From an uncultured Adlercreutzia sp. (GTDB lineage Bacteria; Actinomycetota; Coriobacteriia; Coriobacteriales; Eggerthellaceae): 64,000 bases of DNA. Numbering within the stretch: the first letter of the stretch is position 1; each line of letters begins with the position of its first letter. The notes beneath the pieces were generated by a model. It saw nothing but the letters and a program-made list of their open reading frames with translations. It did no database searches and was not told the origin of the DNA. Shown here piece after piece: positions 34,452 to 44,776 of the stretch. Location of the stretch: positions 13,705 to 77,704 of the forward strand of contig NZ_CAUASN010000009.1 of the NCBI RefSeq assembly GCF_958431955.1. The letters are read 5' to 3'. Made by a program: the position numbers and the translations under genes.

Positions 34452-35996
34452 CTACTCGGCTCCCCCCTGCGCACCGCTGCCAGCGCCGTTCGCACCGCCA
34501 CCGTTCGCGCCCGCGCCACTGTCCTTGGGCTTGCGGCTGCGGCGGCGCCGACGCGGCTTGCGCGCGCCCTCGGCGGCCTCGCCCGGCGCGCCCGCGCTAC
34601 CCTCGGGGCGGGTCGCCGACAGGCCCGACGACTTCTGCCCGGGCCGTGCGCCCCCGCGGGGCTTGCCGGCACCCGACGCGCCCTTGCCACCGTTGCCGCC
34701 GCCGGAGCCGGCGTTGCCCTTGCCGCGGCCCTGCCCCTGGGAGGAGCGGCCCGCATCCGCGCGCCCGGCGCCGTCCTTCGCGCGCCGCGTCCGCCGCGGC
34801 TTGGGCGCGCCGCCCTCGGCAGCACCCTCGTCCCGCGAAGTGGACACGCGCTCCAAAGCGCGGCCGTCCTCGGCCGAGGAGAGCTTCGTGGAACGGCGGC
34901 GCTTGCGGGGCGCCGGCGCGGCCGCAGCCACCCCCGAGCCCTCGCCGCGGCCGACCGAGCGCTTGTTGCGCCCGCGACCGCCCTCGCCGCCGCGGCTGCG
35001 GCCCGAGCCCGATCCCTTGCGCGACGAGCCGCCGCCGGTATGGCGAACCTTCGCGCCCTCGGCCAGCTTGTCGGAGCCGGTGAACTGGCTCGTCGAGAAG
35101 ATGAGCGCCTCGCCCAGCCCGCTGCCGTGCTCGGCTGTGGCCTCCTCCCAGGCCTCCTCGCCCACGGAGTTGGGGCGGTTCGCGCCCTCCGGCGCCGGGT
35201 CGAAGGCGGCAAGCGGCACCTTCACCGGCTTTTCGCCCTCCACCTTCAGCGTGATGATCTCCTGGGGCACATCGTGGTCGATCACCTTGGCCGGCCCCAA
35301 GGGGGTCTGCACGGTGCCGTTGAGCTTGGGCGCCCGGCCCTTGAAGTCCTTGTAGGCGTCGAACTCGTAGCGCAAACAGCACATAAGGCGCCCGCACAGA
35401 CCCGAGATCTTCTGCGGGTTCAACGAGAGCCCCTGCTCCTTGGCCATGCGGATGGACACCGGGCAGAACTCGCCGCCGAGCCGCTTGCAGCACAGCTCCT
35501 GGCCGCAGTGGCCGATGCCGCCCACCATGCGGGCCTCGTCGCGCACGCCGATCTGGCGCATGTCGATGCGCACGTGGAAGCGGCTGGCCAGCTTGCGCAC
35601 CAGCTCGCGGAAGTCGATGCGCTCCTCGGCCTCGAAGTAGAAGACGGCCTTGTCGCCGTCGAGCAAGAACTCCACCGAGACGGGGTGCATGTCCTCGTGG
35701 GCCTCCCGCGCCATCTCCTTGAAGACGGGCAGCGCCTCGCGGGACTTCTCCTCCATCTCGCGCGCCCGCTCCACGTCCTCCTCGGTGGCGATGCGCTCCA
35801 CCGGGCGCAGGGCGCTCTTCAAGGCGCGCACCTGCTCCTCGGGCACCTCGATCGCGTCGCTCGCGGCAATGCCGAACTCGGTGCCGCGGGCGGTGCGCAC
35901 CACCACGGGCATGTCTTTCTCTATCTCCAACTCGCCGGGATTGAACCACAGCGTCTTGGGGTTGAAGGTCAAGTTAATCGGTGCGACCCGAACCAT
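34452..35996 (-). CDS. ricT: PSP1/RicT (YaaT)-like protein with long basic tail
   Basis: PSP1-domain protein; in Bacillus RicT forms an Fe-S complex with RicA and RicF that helps RNase Y process mRNA. 514 residues: residues 1-300 hold the PSP1 domain with the iron-sulfur cysteines GHCGQELCCKRLGGEFC and GLCGRLMCCLRYE. Residues about 310-514 are low complexity, Gly/Arg/Lys/Ser-rich (RKPRRRRRSRKPK near the end), which may bind RNA. ATG at 35996 overlaps the holB 3' end by 23 bases. Placement next to holB and tmk matches the gene order of many Gram-positive bacteria. Confidence 0.88.
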   Translation of the reverse strand: MVRVAPINLTFNPKTLWFNPGELEIEKDMPVVVRTARGTEFGIAASDAIEVPEEQVRALKSALRPVERIATEEDVERAREMEEKSREALPVFKEMAREAHEDMHPVSVEFLLDGDKAVFYFEAEERIDFRELVRKLASRFHVRIDMRQIGVRDEARMVGGIGHCGQELCCKRLGGEFCPVSIRMAKEQGLSLNPQKISGLCGRLMCCLRYEFDAYKDFKGRAPKLNGTVQTPLGPAKVIDHDVPQEIITLKVEGEKPVKVPLAAFDPAPEGANRPNSVGEEAWEEATAEHGSGLGEALIFSTSQFTGSDKLAEGAKVRHTGGGSSRKGSGSGRSRGGEGGRGRNKRSVGRGEGSGVAAAAPAPRKRRRSTKLSSAEDGRALERVSTSRDEGAAEGGAPKPRRTRRAKDGAGRADAGRSSQGQGRGKGNAGSGGGNGGKGASGAGKPRGGARPGQKSSGLSATRPEGSAGAPGEAAEGARKPRRRRRSRKPKDSGAGANGGGANGAGSGAQGGAE

Positions 35997-37131
35997 GGAC
36001 AACCTCTCTTACGTCGAACAGCAACGCGTCGATGCACGTTTCCGGGGATACATTATAGGCAAGGGCGCGCTCGCACTCGTCCACCTTGGCGGCGGCTGCG
36101 GCCAAGCGGCCCGCATCGGCGCCCGAGAACAGGCCGACGAGGGTGTCGCGCGCATCGGTGTTGACGATCAGGTCGGGAGCGCCGGCGGCCACCATCATGC
36201 CGTCGCGCAGCCACGAGCGCACGATGGAGGTGGTCTGGCGCAGGCACTCGGTGGTCTTCGCCGAGAGCGACCGCTTGTTGCGGGCCTCGATCTGGCGGAT
36301 GGCCGACTTCGCGAGGAAGTCCGCGTTCTCGGCCAGCTCCGCCTCCTGGGAGGCGCGCACCTCGTCGAGGGGCGCCTGGGAGGCCTTCAGGATGTCGCGG
36401 GCCATCTCCACCACGTCCCAGTCGTCGGCCTGCCCGAGCCGCGCGAGGGCGGCCAGAAGCCGGCTGCGGAAGGACAGGCGCTCGTTGCCTGGCGCCTGCA
36501 GAAAGGCCACGGCCGCCGTGATGGAGCCGCCGCAGGCCTCGATGGCCATGCGCGCCTGGTCGGGGGCGGCGCCGGTGTTCTGCGCCACGATGCCGGCCGC
36601 CTCGGAGGCCGGGATATGCCGGAAGGGCACCACCTGGCAGCGGGAGACGATGGTGGGCAGCACCGACTCGCGGGTACGGCCCAGAAGGATCATCACCACA
36701 TCGGACTCGGGCTCCTCCAGCGTCTTCAGAAAGGCGTTGGCGGCGCTCGCGCCCAGCTGGTCCACGCGGTCCAGGATGTAGATCTTCTTATCGGCCTGGA
36801 TGGGCGCGAGCGACACGTCGGCCACGATCTCGCGCACCTGCTCCACCAGGTACCCGGCGGCCCCCTCGGGGGCGAAGTAGCGCACATCGGGGTGCTTGCG
36901 GCGCATCACGCGGTCGCAGCGGCTGCAGTCGCCGCACATGCCGCCGCGGGGCCCCTTGGGGCCCTTGGGGCACAGAAGCGCCTGGGCGAGCGCGTAGGCC
37001 GCGAGCGTCTTGTTGGAGCCCGCCGGCCCCACGAACAGGTAGGCCTGGGTCACCCGCTCGGACACCACCGACGCGCGCAGAAACTCGCGCACCTTCGGCT
37101 GGCCCAGGATGTTCTCGAAGGCATCAGCCAC
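35974..37131 (-). CDS. holB: DNA polymerase III delta-prime subunit
   Basis: Clamp-loader subunit. 385 residues: FENILGQPKVREFL, the zinc-type cysteines CGDCSRCDRVMRRKHPD, YILDRVDQLGASAANAFLKTLEEP and SRCQVVPF. The Walker A is GPAGSNKT, i.e. degenerate at the Gly before Lys, as often in delta-prime. GTG start at 37131 overlaps the tmk stop by 8 bases. Confidence 0.93.
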   Translation of the reverse strand: MADAFENILGQPKVREFLRASVVSERVTQAYLFVGPAGSNKTLAAYALAQALLCPKGPKGPRGGMCGDCSRCDRVMRRKHPDVRYFAPEGAAGYLVEQVREIVADVSLAPIQADKKIYILDRVDQLGASAANAFLKTLEEPESDVVMILLGRTRESVLPTIVSRCQVVPFRHIPASEAAGIVAQNTGAAPDQARMAIEACGGSITAAVAFLQAPGNERLSFRSRLLAALARLGQADDWDVVEMARDILKASQAPLDEVRASQEAELAENADFLAKSAIRQIEARNKRSLSAKTTECLRQTTSIVRSWLRDGMMVAAGAPDLIVNTDARDTLVGLFSGADAGRLAAAAAKVDECERALAYNVSPETCIDALLFDVREVVHGSGRTD

Positions 37132-38107
37132 GCCGCTCCCCCTTCGATCGCTTGCGCCCCTTGGCCCCCTTCCCGCCGGAGCGGGCCTTGCCGTCCGACG
37201 AGTCCTTGGACTTGCGCTTCTCGCCGGCCCGGCCGTCCTTCCCGCCTCGATCGCCCTTGCGGTCGCGGCGGCGCTTGCGGGCGTCCTTGCGGCGGCGCTC
37301 CCGCGCGCGCTCGCGGCGCTTCTCCTCCATTACCTCGGTGACGAGAACGTCCAGCGAGCTGTCGTCGGCAGCGAGAGCCTCGGCCGCCCCGGGCAGCACA
37401 TCGTCCAGCGCGGCGAGCACGGCGCGGAAGGTGTCGGCCCGGTGCAGCTGCGACTCCACCCGGTGCACGCGCGCCGGATCGGCGGCGGCCAGCTCTTCGA
37501 AGCCGTCGGCCACGCGGCGGTGGAACGCGTCGCCGGCCCTCTCGAGCCGATCGGCCCCCTCGCGGCGCCCCATGCGCGAGCGCACGACCTCCTCCGAGGC
37601 CACGAGCAGCACCGTGGCGTCGGGAGCCAGCCCGTCGCAGGCGAAGCGGTTGGCCGCCTCGATGAAGAAGCCGTCCAAGCCCCGGCCCGCGCCCTGGTAG
37701 GCCACCGTGGAGTCGTAGAAGCGGTCGCACAGCACGACCGCACCCCGCCCGAGAGCGGGCTTTATCACCTCGTCGACGATCTGGGCCCGGGCGGCCTCGT
37801 AGATGAGCAGCTCGGCGCGGTCGCTCATGGCCCCGTGGGCCGGGTCGAGCACCACGCGCCGCAAAGACTCGCCCACGGCCGTGCCGCCGGGCTCGCGCAG
37901 GCGCAGCACCTCGCACCCGCGTTCTTCCAGGAAGCGCGCGAGAAATCGGATCTGGGTGGACTTGCCCGCCCCGTCGCCGCCCTCGAAGGTGATGAACAGC
38001 CCGCGCGGCGGCTCGGCGGCCGAGGATGCTCTCCCGATGTCGTCGGACGGCTTCGCGCACGGGGCTTCCGCAGCGCGGCCGGCCGCCCCTTCCCGAATCG
38101 GATCCAT
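37124..38107 (-). CDS. tmk: Thymidylate kinase with long basic C-terminal tail
   Basis: Phosphorylates dTMP to dTDP. 327 residues from the ATG at 38107 (GGGGAG just upstream; longer in-frame ATG/GTG starts exist at 38122/38128). Walker A FEGGDGAGKST, the DRx motif CDRFYDSTVAYQGAGRGLD and LREPGGTAVGESLR are canonical. Normal family members end near 210-220 residues. Here an N-terminal extension of about 35 residues and a C-terminal tail of about 75 residues (RRERARERRRKDARKRRRDR and similar Lys/Arg/Gly stretches) are added. Confidence 0.92.
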   Translation of the reverse strand: MDPIREGAAGRAAEAPCAKPSDDIGRASSAAEPPRGLFITFEGGDGAGKSTQIRFLARFLEERGCEVLRLREPGGTAVGESLRRVVLDPAHGAMSDRAELLIYEAARAQIVDEVIKPALGRGAVVLCDRFYDSTVAYQGAGRGLDGFFIEAANRFACDGLAPDATVLLVASEEVVRSRMGRREGADRLERAGDAFHRRVADGFEELAAADPARVHRVESQLHRADTFRAVLAALDDVLPGAAEALAADDSSLDVLVTEVMEEKRRERARERRRKDARKRRRDRKGDRGGKDGRAGEKRKSKDSSDGKARSGGKGAKGRKRSKGERRG

Positions 38108-38132
38108 CGTCTCTCCCCGCATCTCCACGAAT

Positions 38133-39302
<1,170 letters not shown>

Positions 39303-39648
39303 AAGTTCCGAATCCTTAGAACGTTTTCTCCCGTCTAACCTGCCCATTGTACCCGAACCGCCCGCGAGCCGCCCCGCCTGCGCACAAGCACCACACCGCC
39401 CGGCATCGATCGGCAATCCCAGGAATCCCTCTTCCGCCAACCGAGAGAGCGGCTTTTGGGACAAAACGAACGGTTTTGGTAGTTCTTGCTCGCCTGAAAT
39501 CTAAAGCGCGCAATCGCCACCAGGCAAAACACGCGACTAGGAACGATCCAATTGGAGGGGAACCTACGAAAACCGTGCTTTTCTTCTCGTTTCGTAGCAA
39601 TGCGCCGAGCGCGAGGTGCGCTACACTGTTCCCGTCGAAAGGAATTCC
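39303..39648. other. Divergent promoter region between malic enzyme and fumarase
   Basis: 346 bases without a gene. On the minus strand TACAAT (39351-39346) is a good -10 for the malic enzyme gene. On the plus strand TACACT near 39620 is a -10 candidate for fumarase. Neither has a convincing -35, suggesting activators. A dyad CAAAAC-GAACG-GTTTTG at 39462-39478 sits in the middle and is a candidate operator serving both genes. Confidence 0.45.
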
Positions 39649-40551
39649 ATGAACGCAGACAACCCGAGCGGAGCCGCCCTGCGCCCGAACGACGGCACGG
39701 AAGTCGCCGCCCTTACCGCCGAGGCCGTTGCCGCTGCCGTCTACGACGCCATCCGTACCTGCGCCGTCACGCTGCGGCGCGACTTCCAGCGCGCCATCGA
39801 GTGCGCCCGCGCCCAGGCCGCACCTGCAAGCCGTGCCGCCGGCGTGCTCGACCGCATCTTGGAGAATGCCCGCATCGGCGCGGAAGATAACGTACCCATC
39901 TGCCAGGACACCGGCAGCGTGTGGGTGTGCCTGGAGGTGGGTGAGGAGCTTTCCGTGCCCGGCACCATCTTCAGCGGCGTGAACGACGCGGTGGCCCGGG
40001 CCTACACCGACGGGGCCCTGCGCATGTCGCTCGTGCGCGACGCGCTCTTCGACCGTGCCAATACCCGAAACAACACCCCGGCCTTCTGCGAGCTGAAGCT
40101 CGTGCCCGGCGCCCATGCCACGCTGCACGTGCTGTTGAAGGGCGGCGGCTCGGACAACGCCTCCCGCGTGGTCATGCTGCCCCCGGGCGCGGGAGCGGCC
40201 GGCGTGCGCGAGGTAGTGCTCGACTGCGTGCGCGAGAAGGCCGCCAACGCCTGCCCGCCGCTCGTCATCGGCCTGGGCGTGGGAGGCACCTTCGACAAGG
40301 TGGCGGGCCTGGCCAAGCACGCCCTGCTGCGCGAGGTGGGAAGCCCCGCCGCCAGCGCAAAGGCCGCGGCCTTCGAGGAAGAGCTGCTCGCCGAGGTGAA
40401 CGCCCTCGGCATCGGGCCGGCGGCCCTAGGCGGCGCGCCCACCGCCGTGGCCGTGCACCTGGAAACGGCCCCCTGCCACATCGCCGCGCTGCCCGTGGCC
40501 GTGAACATGGGCTGCTGCGCCATGCGCAGCGCCTCCGTCCAACTCGTCTAA
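39649..40551 (+). CDS. fumA: Fumarate hydratase class I, alpha subunit
   Basis: [4Fe-4S] hydratase interconverting fumarate and malate; TtdA/FumA N-terminal domain as a separate subunit. 300 residues: VPICQDTGSVWVCLEVG (cluster Cys), RNNTPAF, LKGGGSDNASRVVMLPPG, CPPLVIGLGVGGTFDKVAGLAKHALL and a C-terminal NMGCCAMRS (cluster Cys). ATG at 39649 preceded by AAAGGA. The beta subunit follows after 9 bases. L-tartrate dehydratase is the alternative within this family. Confidence 0.92.
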   Translation: MNADNPSGAALRPNDGTEVAALTAEAVAAAVYDAIRTCAVTLRRDFQRAIECARAQAAPASRAAGVLDRILENARIGAEDNVPICQDTGSVWVCLEVGEELSVPGTIFSGVNDAVARAYTDGALRMSLVRDALFDRANTRNNTPAFCELKLVPGAHATLHVLLKGGGSDNASRVVMLPPGAGAAGVREVVLDCVREKAANACPPLVIGLGVGGTFDKVAGLAKHALLREVGSPAASAKAAAFEEELLAEVNALGIGPAALGGAPTAVAVHLETAPCHIAALPVAVNMGCCAMRSASVQLV

Positions 40552-40560
40552 GGAGCCGCC

Positions 40561-41112
40561 ATGGCAAAAACCGTATCCCTTACCCTGCCGCTTTTGCGGG
40601 AAGATGTGGCGAATCTGGAAGCGGGCGACGAGGTGCTGCTCTCGGGCCCCGTGTACACCATGCGCGACGCGGGCCACGAGCGTGCCCTGCTGTGCTTGGA
40701 AGAGACTGGGCAGCTGCCCTTTAACCTGGAAGGCGCCACGCTCTTCTACGCCGGCCCCACGCCGGCCGCCGCCGGACGTCCCTTAGGGTCGGTCGGCCCC
40801 ACCACCGCCAGCCGCATGGACTTCGCCACGCCGCAGCTGTTCGCCGCCGGCATCGTGGCCGCCATCGGCAAGGGCAAGCGCAGCGCCGAAGTCGTGCAGG
40901 CCTGCCAGGACACCGGCAGCGTGTACCTCTGCACCGTCGGCGGCATCGCCGCCCTTCTGGCCAAGGCCGTCACGGCAAGCGAGCTCGTCGGCTGGGACGA
41001 CCTCGGTACCGAGGCTTTGCGCAAGCTCGAGCTGAAAGACTTCCCCACCTACGTCGCCGTCGATACAAACGGAAACGACCTCTACCGCGAAATAGAGGCC
41101 GCTTCCCAGTAA
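40561..41112 (+). CDS. fumB: Fumarate hydratase class I, beta subunit
   Basis: C-terminal domain partner of the alpha subunit, 183 residues: LREDVANLEAGDEVLLSGPVYTMRDAGHERAL, LFYAGPTPA, GPTTASRMD and VYLCTVGGIAALLAKAV are the family blocks. Starts MAKTVSLTLPL with GGAG 7 bases upstream. Confidence 0.92.
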   Translation: MAKTVSLTLPLLREDVANLEAGDEVLLSGPVYTMRDAGHERALLCLEETGQLPFNLEGATLFYAGPTPAAAGRPLGSVGPTTASRMDFATPQLFAAGIVAAIGKGKRSAEVVQACQDTGSVYLCTVGGIAALLAKAVTASELVGWDDLGTEALRKLELKDFPTYVAVDTNGNDLYREIEAASQ

Positions 41113-41135
41113 ACGCTGTTCGATTAACCGCACGA

Positions 41136-41332
41136 GAAGCGCTCGGAGGTGCCCGCTCGCAGACCTCTGAGCGCCCCGCGAAGAACGCGATTCTTAAGAA
41201 ATAGCTTCCACTTCAGCACCAACGATGCCGGAATTGTACCGAAATGCGTGCGTTCCTTCCGCTATTTCCTTAACGGCGTTCGCAGCGGGAGCAGCGCTCA
41301 GCGGGCTGCGAGCGGGCACCTCCGAGCGCTTC
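41136..41332. repeat. 197-bp element with perfect 27-bp terminal inverted repeats
   Basis: The ends GAAGCGCTCGGAGG... (41136-41162) and its exact reverse complement (41306-41332) are 27 bp long. Inside, further segments also mirror each other (CTGAGCG, AACGC, TTAAG, AAATAGC and their complements), so the whole element folds back on itself. It occupies the space between the convergent fumB and topA genes. No flanking target duplication was seen. It could be a MITE-like element or a bidirectional terminator or attenuator. Confidence 0.8.
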
Positions 41333-41341
41333 CCAATAATG

Positions 41342-43849
41342 TTACTTCTTCCGAGAACCCCTCTTGGCGCCGCCCTTCTTGGCCGTCTTCGCCTTCTCCT
41401 CTTCCTCCTTGCCGGGGCAGTCGAAGTTGGGGCAGAGCTTCCAGGGCCCGCGGGCGGTCTTCACCACCACCATGGGCGCGCCGCAATGCTCGCACACCTC
41501 CTCGGTGGGGACGATGTCGCCGTACTGGGGCAGCGGGTAACGCGTCTGGCACTCATCGAAGTTCTCGCAGGTGATGGAGCGCTTGAGCGTGCGCGGGTTG
41601 CGGCGGGCGATGAGCTGCTTGTCCAGGCCGCGCGCAGCACAGGTCGGGCACTTCCCCACTACCACCTCGGGCTCCTGGTTCGTGGGGCAGTTCGGGTCGA
41701 TGCACTGCACGCGGGGCTTCGCGCGGAAAGCCGTCACCTTCACCTGGGGCATGCCGCAGGTGGGGCACTTCTCGGGGACCGCCTCGATCTTGCCCTTGGG
41801 AAGCGGATAGGTCACATCGCAGTCGGGCCAGCCGGCGCACCCGATGAACATCGACTTGGTCTTGTGGCTCGCCCGCAGCTGCAGATCCCTGCCGCACTTG
41901 GGGCACGGGCCCACGTAGGCGTCGGCCGCCACGGCGTCCGACAGGGCCTCGGCCACTTCCTCGGAATGGGGCATGAGGCTCTCCAGCTGCTCAGATAGAA
42001 GCTGGCGCGACTTCTCCACCACCTCGGCCTTGGTCACCTCGCCCTCGGCGATGCGGTCCATGGAGTGCTCCAGCTCGGCGGTCATCTCGGCGTGGGTGAT
42101 GTGCGGCGCGAACTTGTCGAGGGCCTCGATGACGGCGATGCCGAGCTGCGAGGGCTCGATGGGGTCGTTCTGCACGTACTTTACCTGATAGAGGCGCTCG
42201 ATGATGGAGGCGCGGGTGGACTTGGTGCCCAGCCCCAGCTTCTCCATCTCCTGCACGAGCTTGCCCTGGGAATAGCGCGCCGGCGGCTCGGTCTGCTTCT
42301 TTGTGCAGGTGGCGCCGTTGAAGGCGATGGTGTCGCCCTCGGCCATGGCGGGAAGCTGCTCGTCCTTCTTCAGGCCGTAGGGGTAGATGGCGCGGAAGCC
42401 GGGCACCGCCAGCACGTCGCCCTTGGCCACGAAGGGCTCGCCGGCCACGTCGAGGGTCACCTTCGTGCCCTCCACCGTGGCCGGACCCGACAGCGTGGCC
42501 AAAAAGCGCCGCGCGATGAGGTTGTACAGCTTGTAGTCGGCCGGCGACAGGTCGTCGGGGGTGGCCGCCGCCGTGGGGTACACCGGCGGGTGGTCGGTGG
42601 TCTCGGTCTTGCCGCGGGTGGCCTTCAGGGGGCCGGCGGCCAGAAGCTCGCGGCAGTAGGGGCCGTAGGCCGGATTCGCGGCGATGGCGTTCACCACCTC
42701 GGCCAGATCGAGCGAGTCAGGATAGACCGTGTTGTCCACGCGGGGGTAGGAGATGTAGCCGTCCATATACAGGCTCTCGGCGATGCGCATGCAGCGCGCG
42801 GGGCTTATGCCCTCGGCCGAGGCGGCCGCCATGAGCGAGGTGGTGTTGAAGGGCACGGGCGGGGCCACGGTGCGCTTCTTCTTCTCCACCGAGGCCACGC
42901 GCGCGCTCGTGGCGCCCGCGACGTGCTCCATGGCCGCATCGGCCTCGGCCTCCACCTTGAAGCGGGCCGTGGCATGCGGGGCCTCGAAGGCCTCGGCACC
43001 GTCGCCGGCGGTGGGGCCGACCGTCGCGCCGGCGTCGAAGGCGCCGCGGATGACCCAGTAGTCCTCGGGCACGAACGCCATGCGCTCGCGCTCGCGCTCG
43101 ACGATGATGGCGAGGGTGGGCGTCTGCACGCGGCCCGACGAGCGCACGTTGCCGTAGCCGGCGAACTTCACGAGGGTGAGGTAGCGCGTGAGCACCGCGC
43201 CCCAGATAAGGTCGATGTCGCGGCGCGAGCCGCCGGCCGCGGCCAAATCGTCGTCCATGGGCACCAGGTTCGCGAAGGCATGGGTGATCTCGGGCTTGGT
43301 GAAGGCCGAATAGCGGGCGCGGGACACAGGGGCGGTGGCGTTCACCTCGCGGCAGCACGACAGCGCGTCGGAGCCGATGAGCTCGCCCTCGCGGTCGAAG
43401 TCGGTGGCGATCACGATGGAGTCGGCCTTCTTCGCCAGGTTCTTCAGCGAGCGGATGATGTCCTTTTCCTTCGGCAGCTTCTCAATGGGCGCGTAAATGA
43501 GGTAGGGCAGCGCCTCCATCTTCCAGCCCTTGAGCTCCACGCCGTCGGCGGTGAAGGGCTTCTTTTTCTTGAAGGGCGGCGTGGGCAGGCTCGCGGGCAG
43601 CTCGGCCGGCACCGCCTCGCCCTCGGCGTTCACGCCGGACCAGCCGCCGCGCTTCTTATATATGAGGGACGGCGTGAAGTCGGGCTCCAGGATATGGCCG
43701 CGCAGGCCGATGGTCACCCATTCCTCCCCGTCCACATCGAACCGGTAGACCGGGGTATTGAACACCTTGTCGGCCTTCGGCTTGGTGGCTCCCAGCAAAT
43801 CGGCGATCTTCACCGCCGCGTCGTTCTTCTCGGTGACAACCAGCTTCAC
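41342..43849 (-). CDS. topA: DNA topoisomerase I (type IA)
   Basis: Relaxes negative supercoils. 835 residues from the GTG at 43849 (GAAGGAGG upstream): KLVVTEKNDAAVKIADLLG, Toprim IVIATDFDREGELIGSD, VRSSGRVQTPTLAIIVERE, the catalytic tyrosine in YISYPRVDNTVYP and LGLGTKSTRASIIERL. Four C-terminal Cys4 zinc-ribbon repeats follow (starting CPKCGRDLQL, CPTCGMPQVKV, CPTCAARGLD, CEHCGAPMVVV), and the end is Lys-rich. The N-terminal KIADLLGATKPKADKV style resembles the archaeal/TopA-like branch rather than E. coli TopA. Confidence 0.95.
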   Translation of the reverse strand: MKLVVTEKNDAAVKIADLLGATKPKADKVFNTPVYRFDVDGEEWVTIGLRGHILEPDFTPSLIYKKRGGWSGVNAEGEAVPAELPASLPTPPFKKKKPFTADGVELKGWKMEALPYLIYAPIEKLPKEKDIIRSLKNLAKKADSIVIATDFDREGELIGSDALSCCREVNATAPVSRARYSAFTKPEITHAFANLVPMDDDLAAAGGSRRDIDLIWGAVLTRYLTLVKFAGYGNVRSSGRVQTPTLAIIVERERERMAFVPEDYWVIRGAFDAGATVGPTAGDGAEAFEAPHATARFKVEAEADAAMEHVAGATSARVASVEKKKRTVAPPVPFNTTSLMAAASAEGISPARCMRIAESLYMDGYISYPRVDNTVYPDSLDLAEVVNAIAANPAYGPYCRELLAAGPLKATRGKTETTDHPPVYPTAAATPDDLSPADYKLYNLIARRFLATLSGPATVEGTKVTLDVAGEPFVAKGDVLAVPGFRAIYPYGLKKDEQLPAMAEGDTIAFNGATCTKKQTEPPARYSQGKLVQEMEKLGLGTKSTRASIIERLYQVKYVQNDPIEPSQLGIAVIEALDKFAPHITHAEMTAELEHSMDRIAEGEVTKAEVVEKSRQLLSEQLESLMPHSEEVAEALSDAVAADAYVGPCPKCGRDLQLRASHKTKSMFIGCAGWPDCDVTYPLPKGKIEAVPEKCPTCGMPQVKVTAFRAKPRVQCIDPNCPTNQEPEVVVGKCPTCAARGLDKQLIARRNPRTLKRSITCENFDECQTRYPLPQYGDIVPTEEVCEHCGAPMVVVKTARGPWKLCPNFDCPGKEEEEKAKTAKKGGAKRGSRKK

Positions 43850-44275
43850 GAGCTTATCTCCTCCTTCGTGGCCGCGACGGCGCGCGGGCCTTCTGCATTC
43901 GCACGGTGCCCCATTCAAGTTTTACGTGCGCGGGGTTTGTCTGGGCGCAAAGCGGCCCGAATGGCGGCCGCGTTTTTGCGCGGGGCTTAGGATACACGAT
44001 TTCGCCGCCACGGCAAGGGGCGCGGACGGCGGCCCTCAGGTTCCGTTCAGGCCCATGGGCGTTTGCTGCAGGTCTGATCGACAACCTTTGAAGATGCTGC
44101 GGGGGATTTATGGAGGAGCGCCATTGCGGGTTACCATGAGCCCGCGGCACCGTCGAATCACAGCACAGATTCGTCGAAACCGAGCATCTTCACACTACCG
44201 ACGGCGCCCCACTGATCGCAGCGATTCGCGCGCACCGCCCGGAAATCCGGCGGCCCGCGCTTCCAGGAGGAGACC
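43850..44275. other. Intergenic region between topA and a small membrane protein
   Basis: 426 bases between divergent genes. A GC-rich hairpin with arms GCGCAAAGCGGCC / GGCGGCCGCGTTTTTGCGC lies near 43948-43983. I found no clear -35/-10 pair on either strand and no gene. Confidence 0.4.
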
Positions 44276-44776
44276 GTGGACAAAGCCATCAAGGGCCTCA
44301 TGGGGCTGATCTTCGCCCTCATCATCGTCGTCGCCGTCTTCGGCATCCTTCCCCAAATGGGCGTGAAGCTCCCCTTCGGCGAGGGCGTCGCCTTCGAGAA
44401 CCCCCTTTCGGGCCTGCTCGAGAACGGCAAGAACGCCGCTGCCAACGCGGCGCTCGACGCCACGGGGCTGAAGGGCAAGGCGAAGGCCGCCCTCGAGGGC
44501 AACCGCGACAAGATCGCCGCGGCCACCGGCATGTCCGATGCCGAGGTGGACGCCGCCATCGCCGCGCTGGACATCGACAGCTGGGAGGTGACGAGCCTGC
44601 CCGAAGGCGCCACCGAGACCGGGTCCTCCTCCATCAGCTACGGCGGCACTGACGCCACCATCACTACCTACGACGATCCGAGCGTGGTCACCGTGAACGC
44701 CATGGGCCAGAACGTCACCCTCGCCGTCCCCGACTCCGCCCAGAGCTACCTGCCGTTCCTGGGGTATCTGGGGTAG
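44276..44776 (+). CDS. Small single-pass membrane protein of unknown function
   Basis: 166 residues, not recognised. Residues 8-26 (LMGLIFALIIVVAVFGILP) form a transmembrane or uncleaved signal anchor. The rest is Ala-rich helix (about 45-100), then a Thr/Ser-rich part with STISYGGTDATI-like beta character. GTG at 44276 is decided by AGGAGG 5 bases upstream. It stands alone at the edge of the accessory stretch 44.3-48.6 kb. Confidence 0.7.
   Translation: MDKAIKGLMGLIFALIIVVAVFGILPQMGVKLPFGEGVAFENPLSGLLENGKNAAANAALDATGLKGKAKAALEGNRDKIAAATGMSDAEVDAAIAALDIDSWEVTSLPEGATETGSSSISYGGTDATITTYDDPSVVTVNAMGQNVTLAVPDSAQSYLPFLGYLG

Noticed and set aside
31977..36164. Plus-strand open frame of 1395 codons
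   Set aside because: Shadow over degV, pncB and ricT. The absence of stops follows from GC-biased codon use on the other strand.
42065..43990. Plus-strand 641-codon open frame opposite topA
   Set aside because: Antisense shadow; topA on the minus strand has complete Toprim, catalytic tyrosine and zinc-ribbon motifs.
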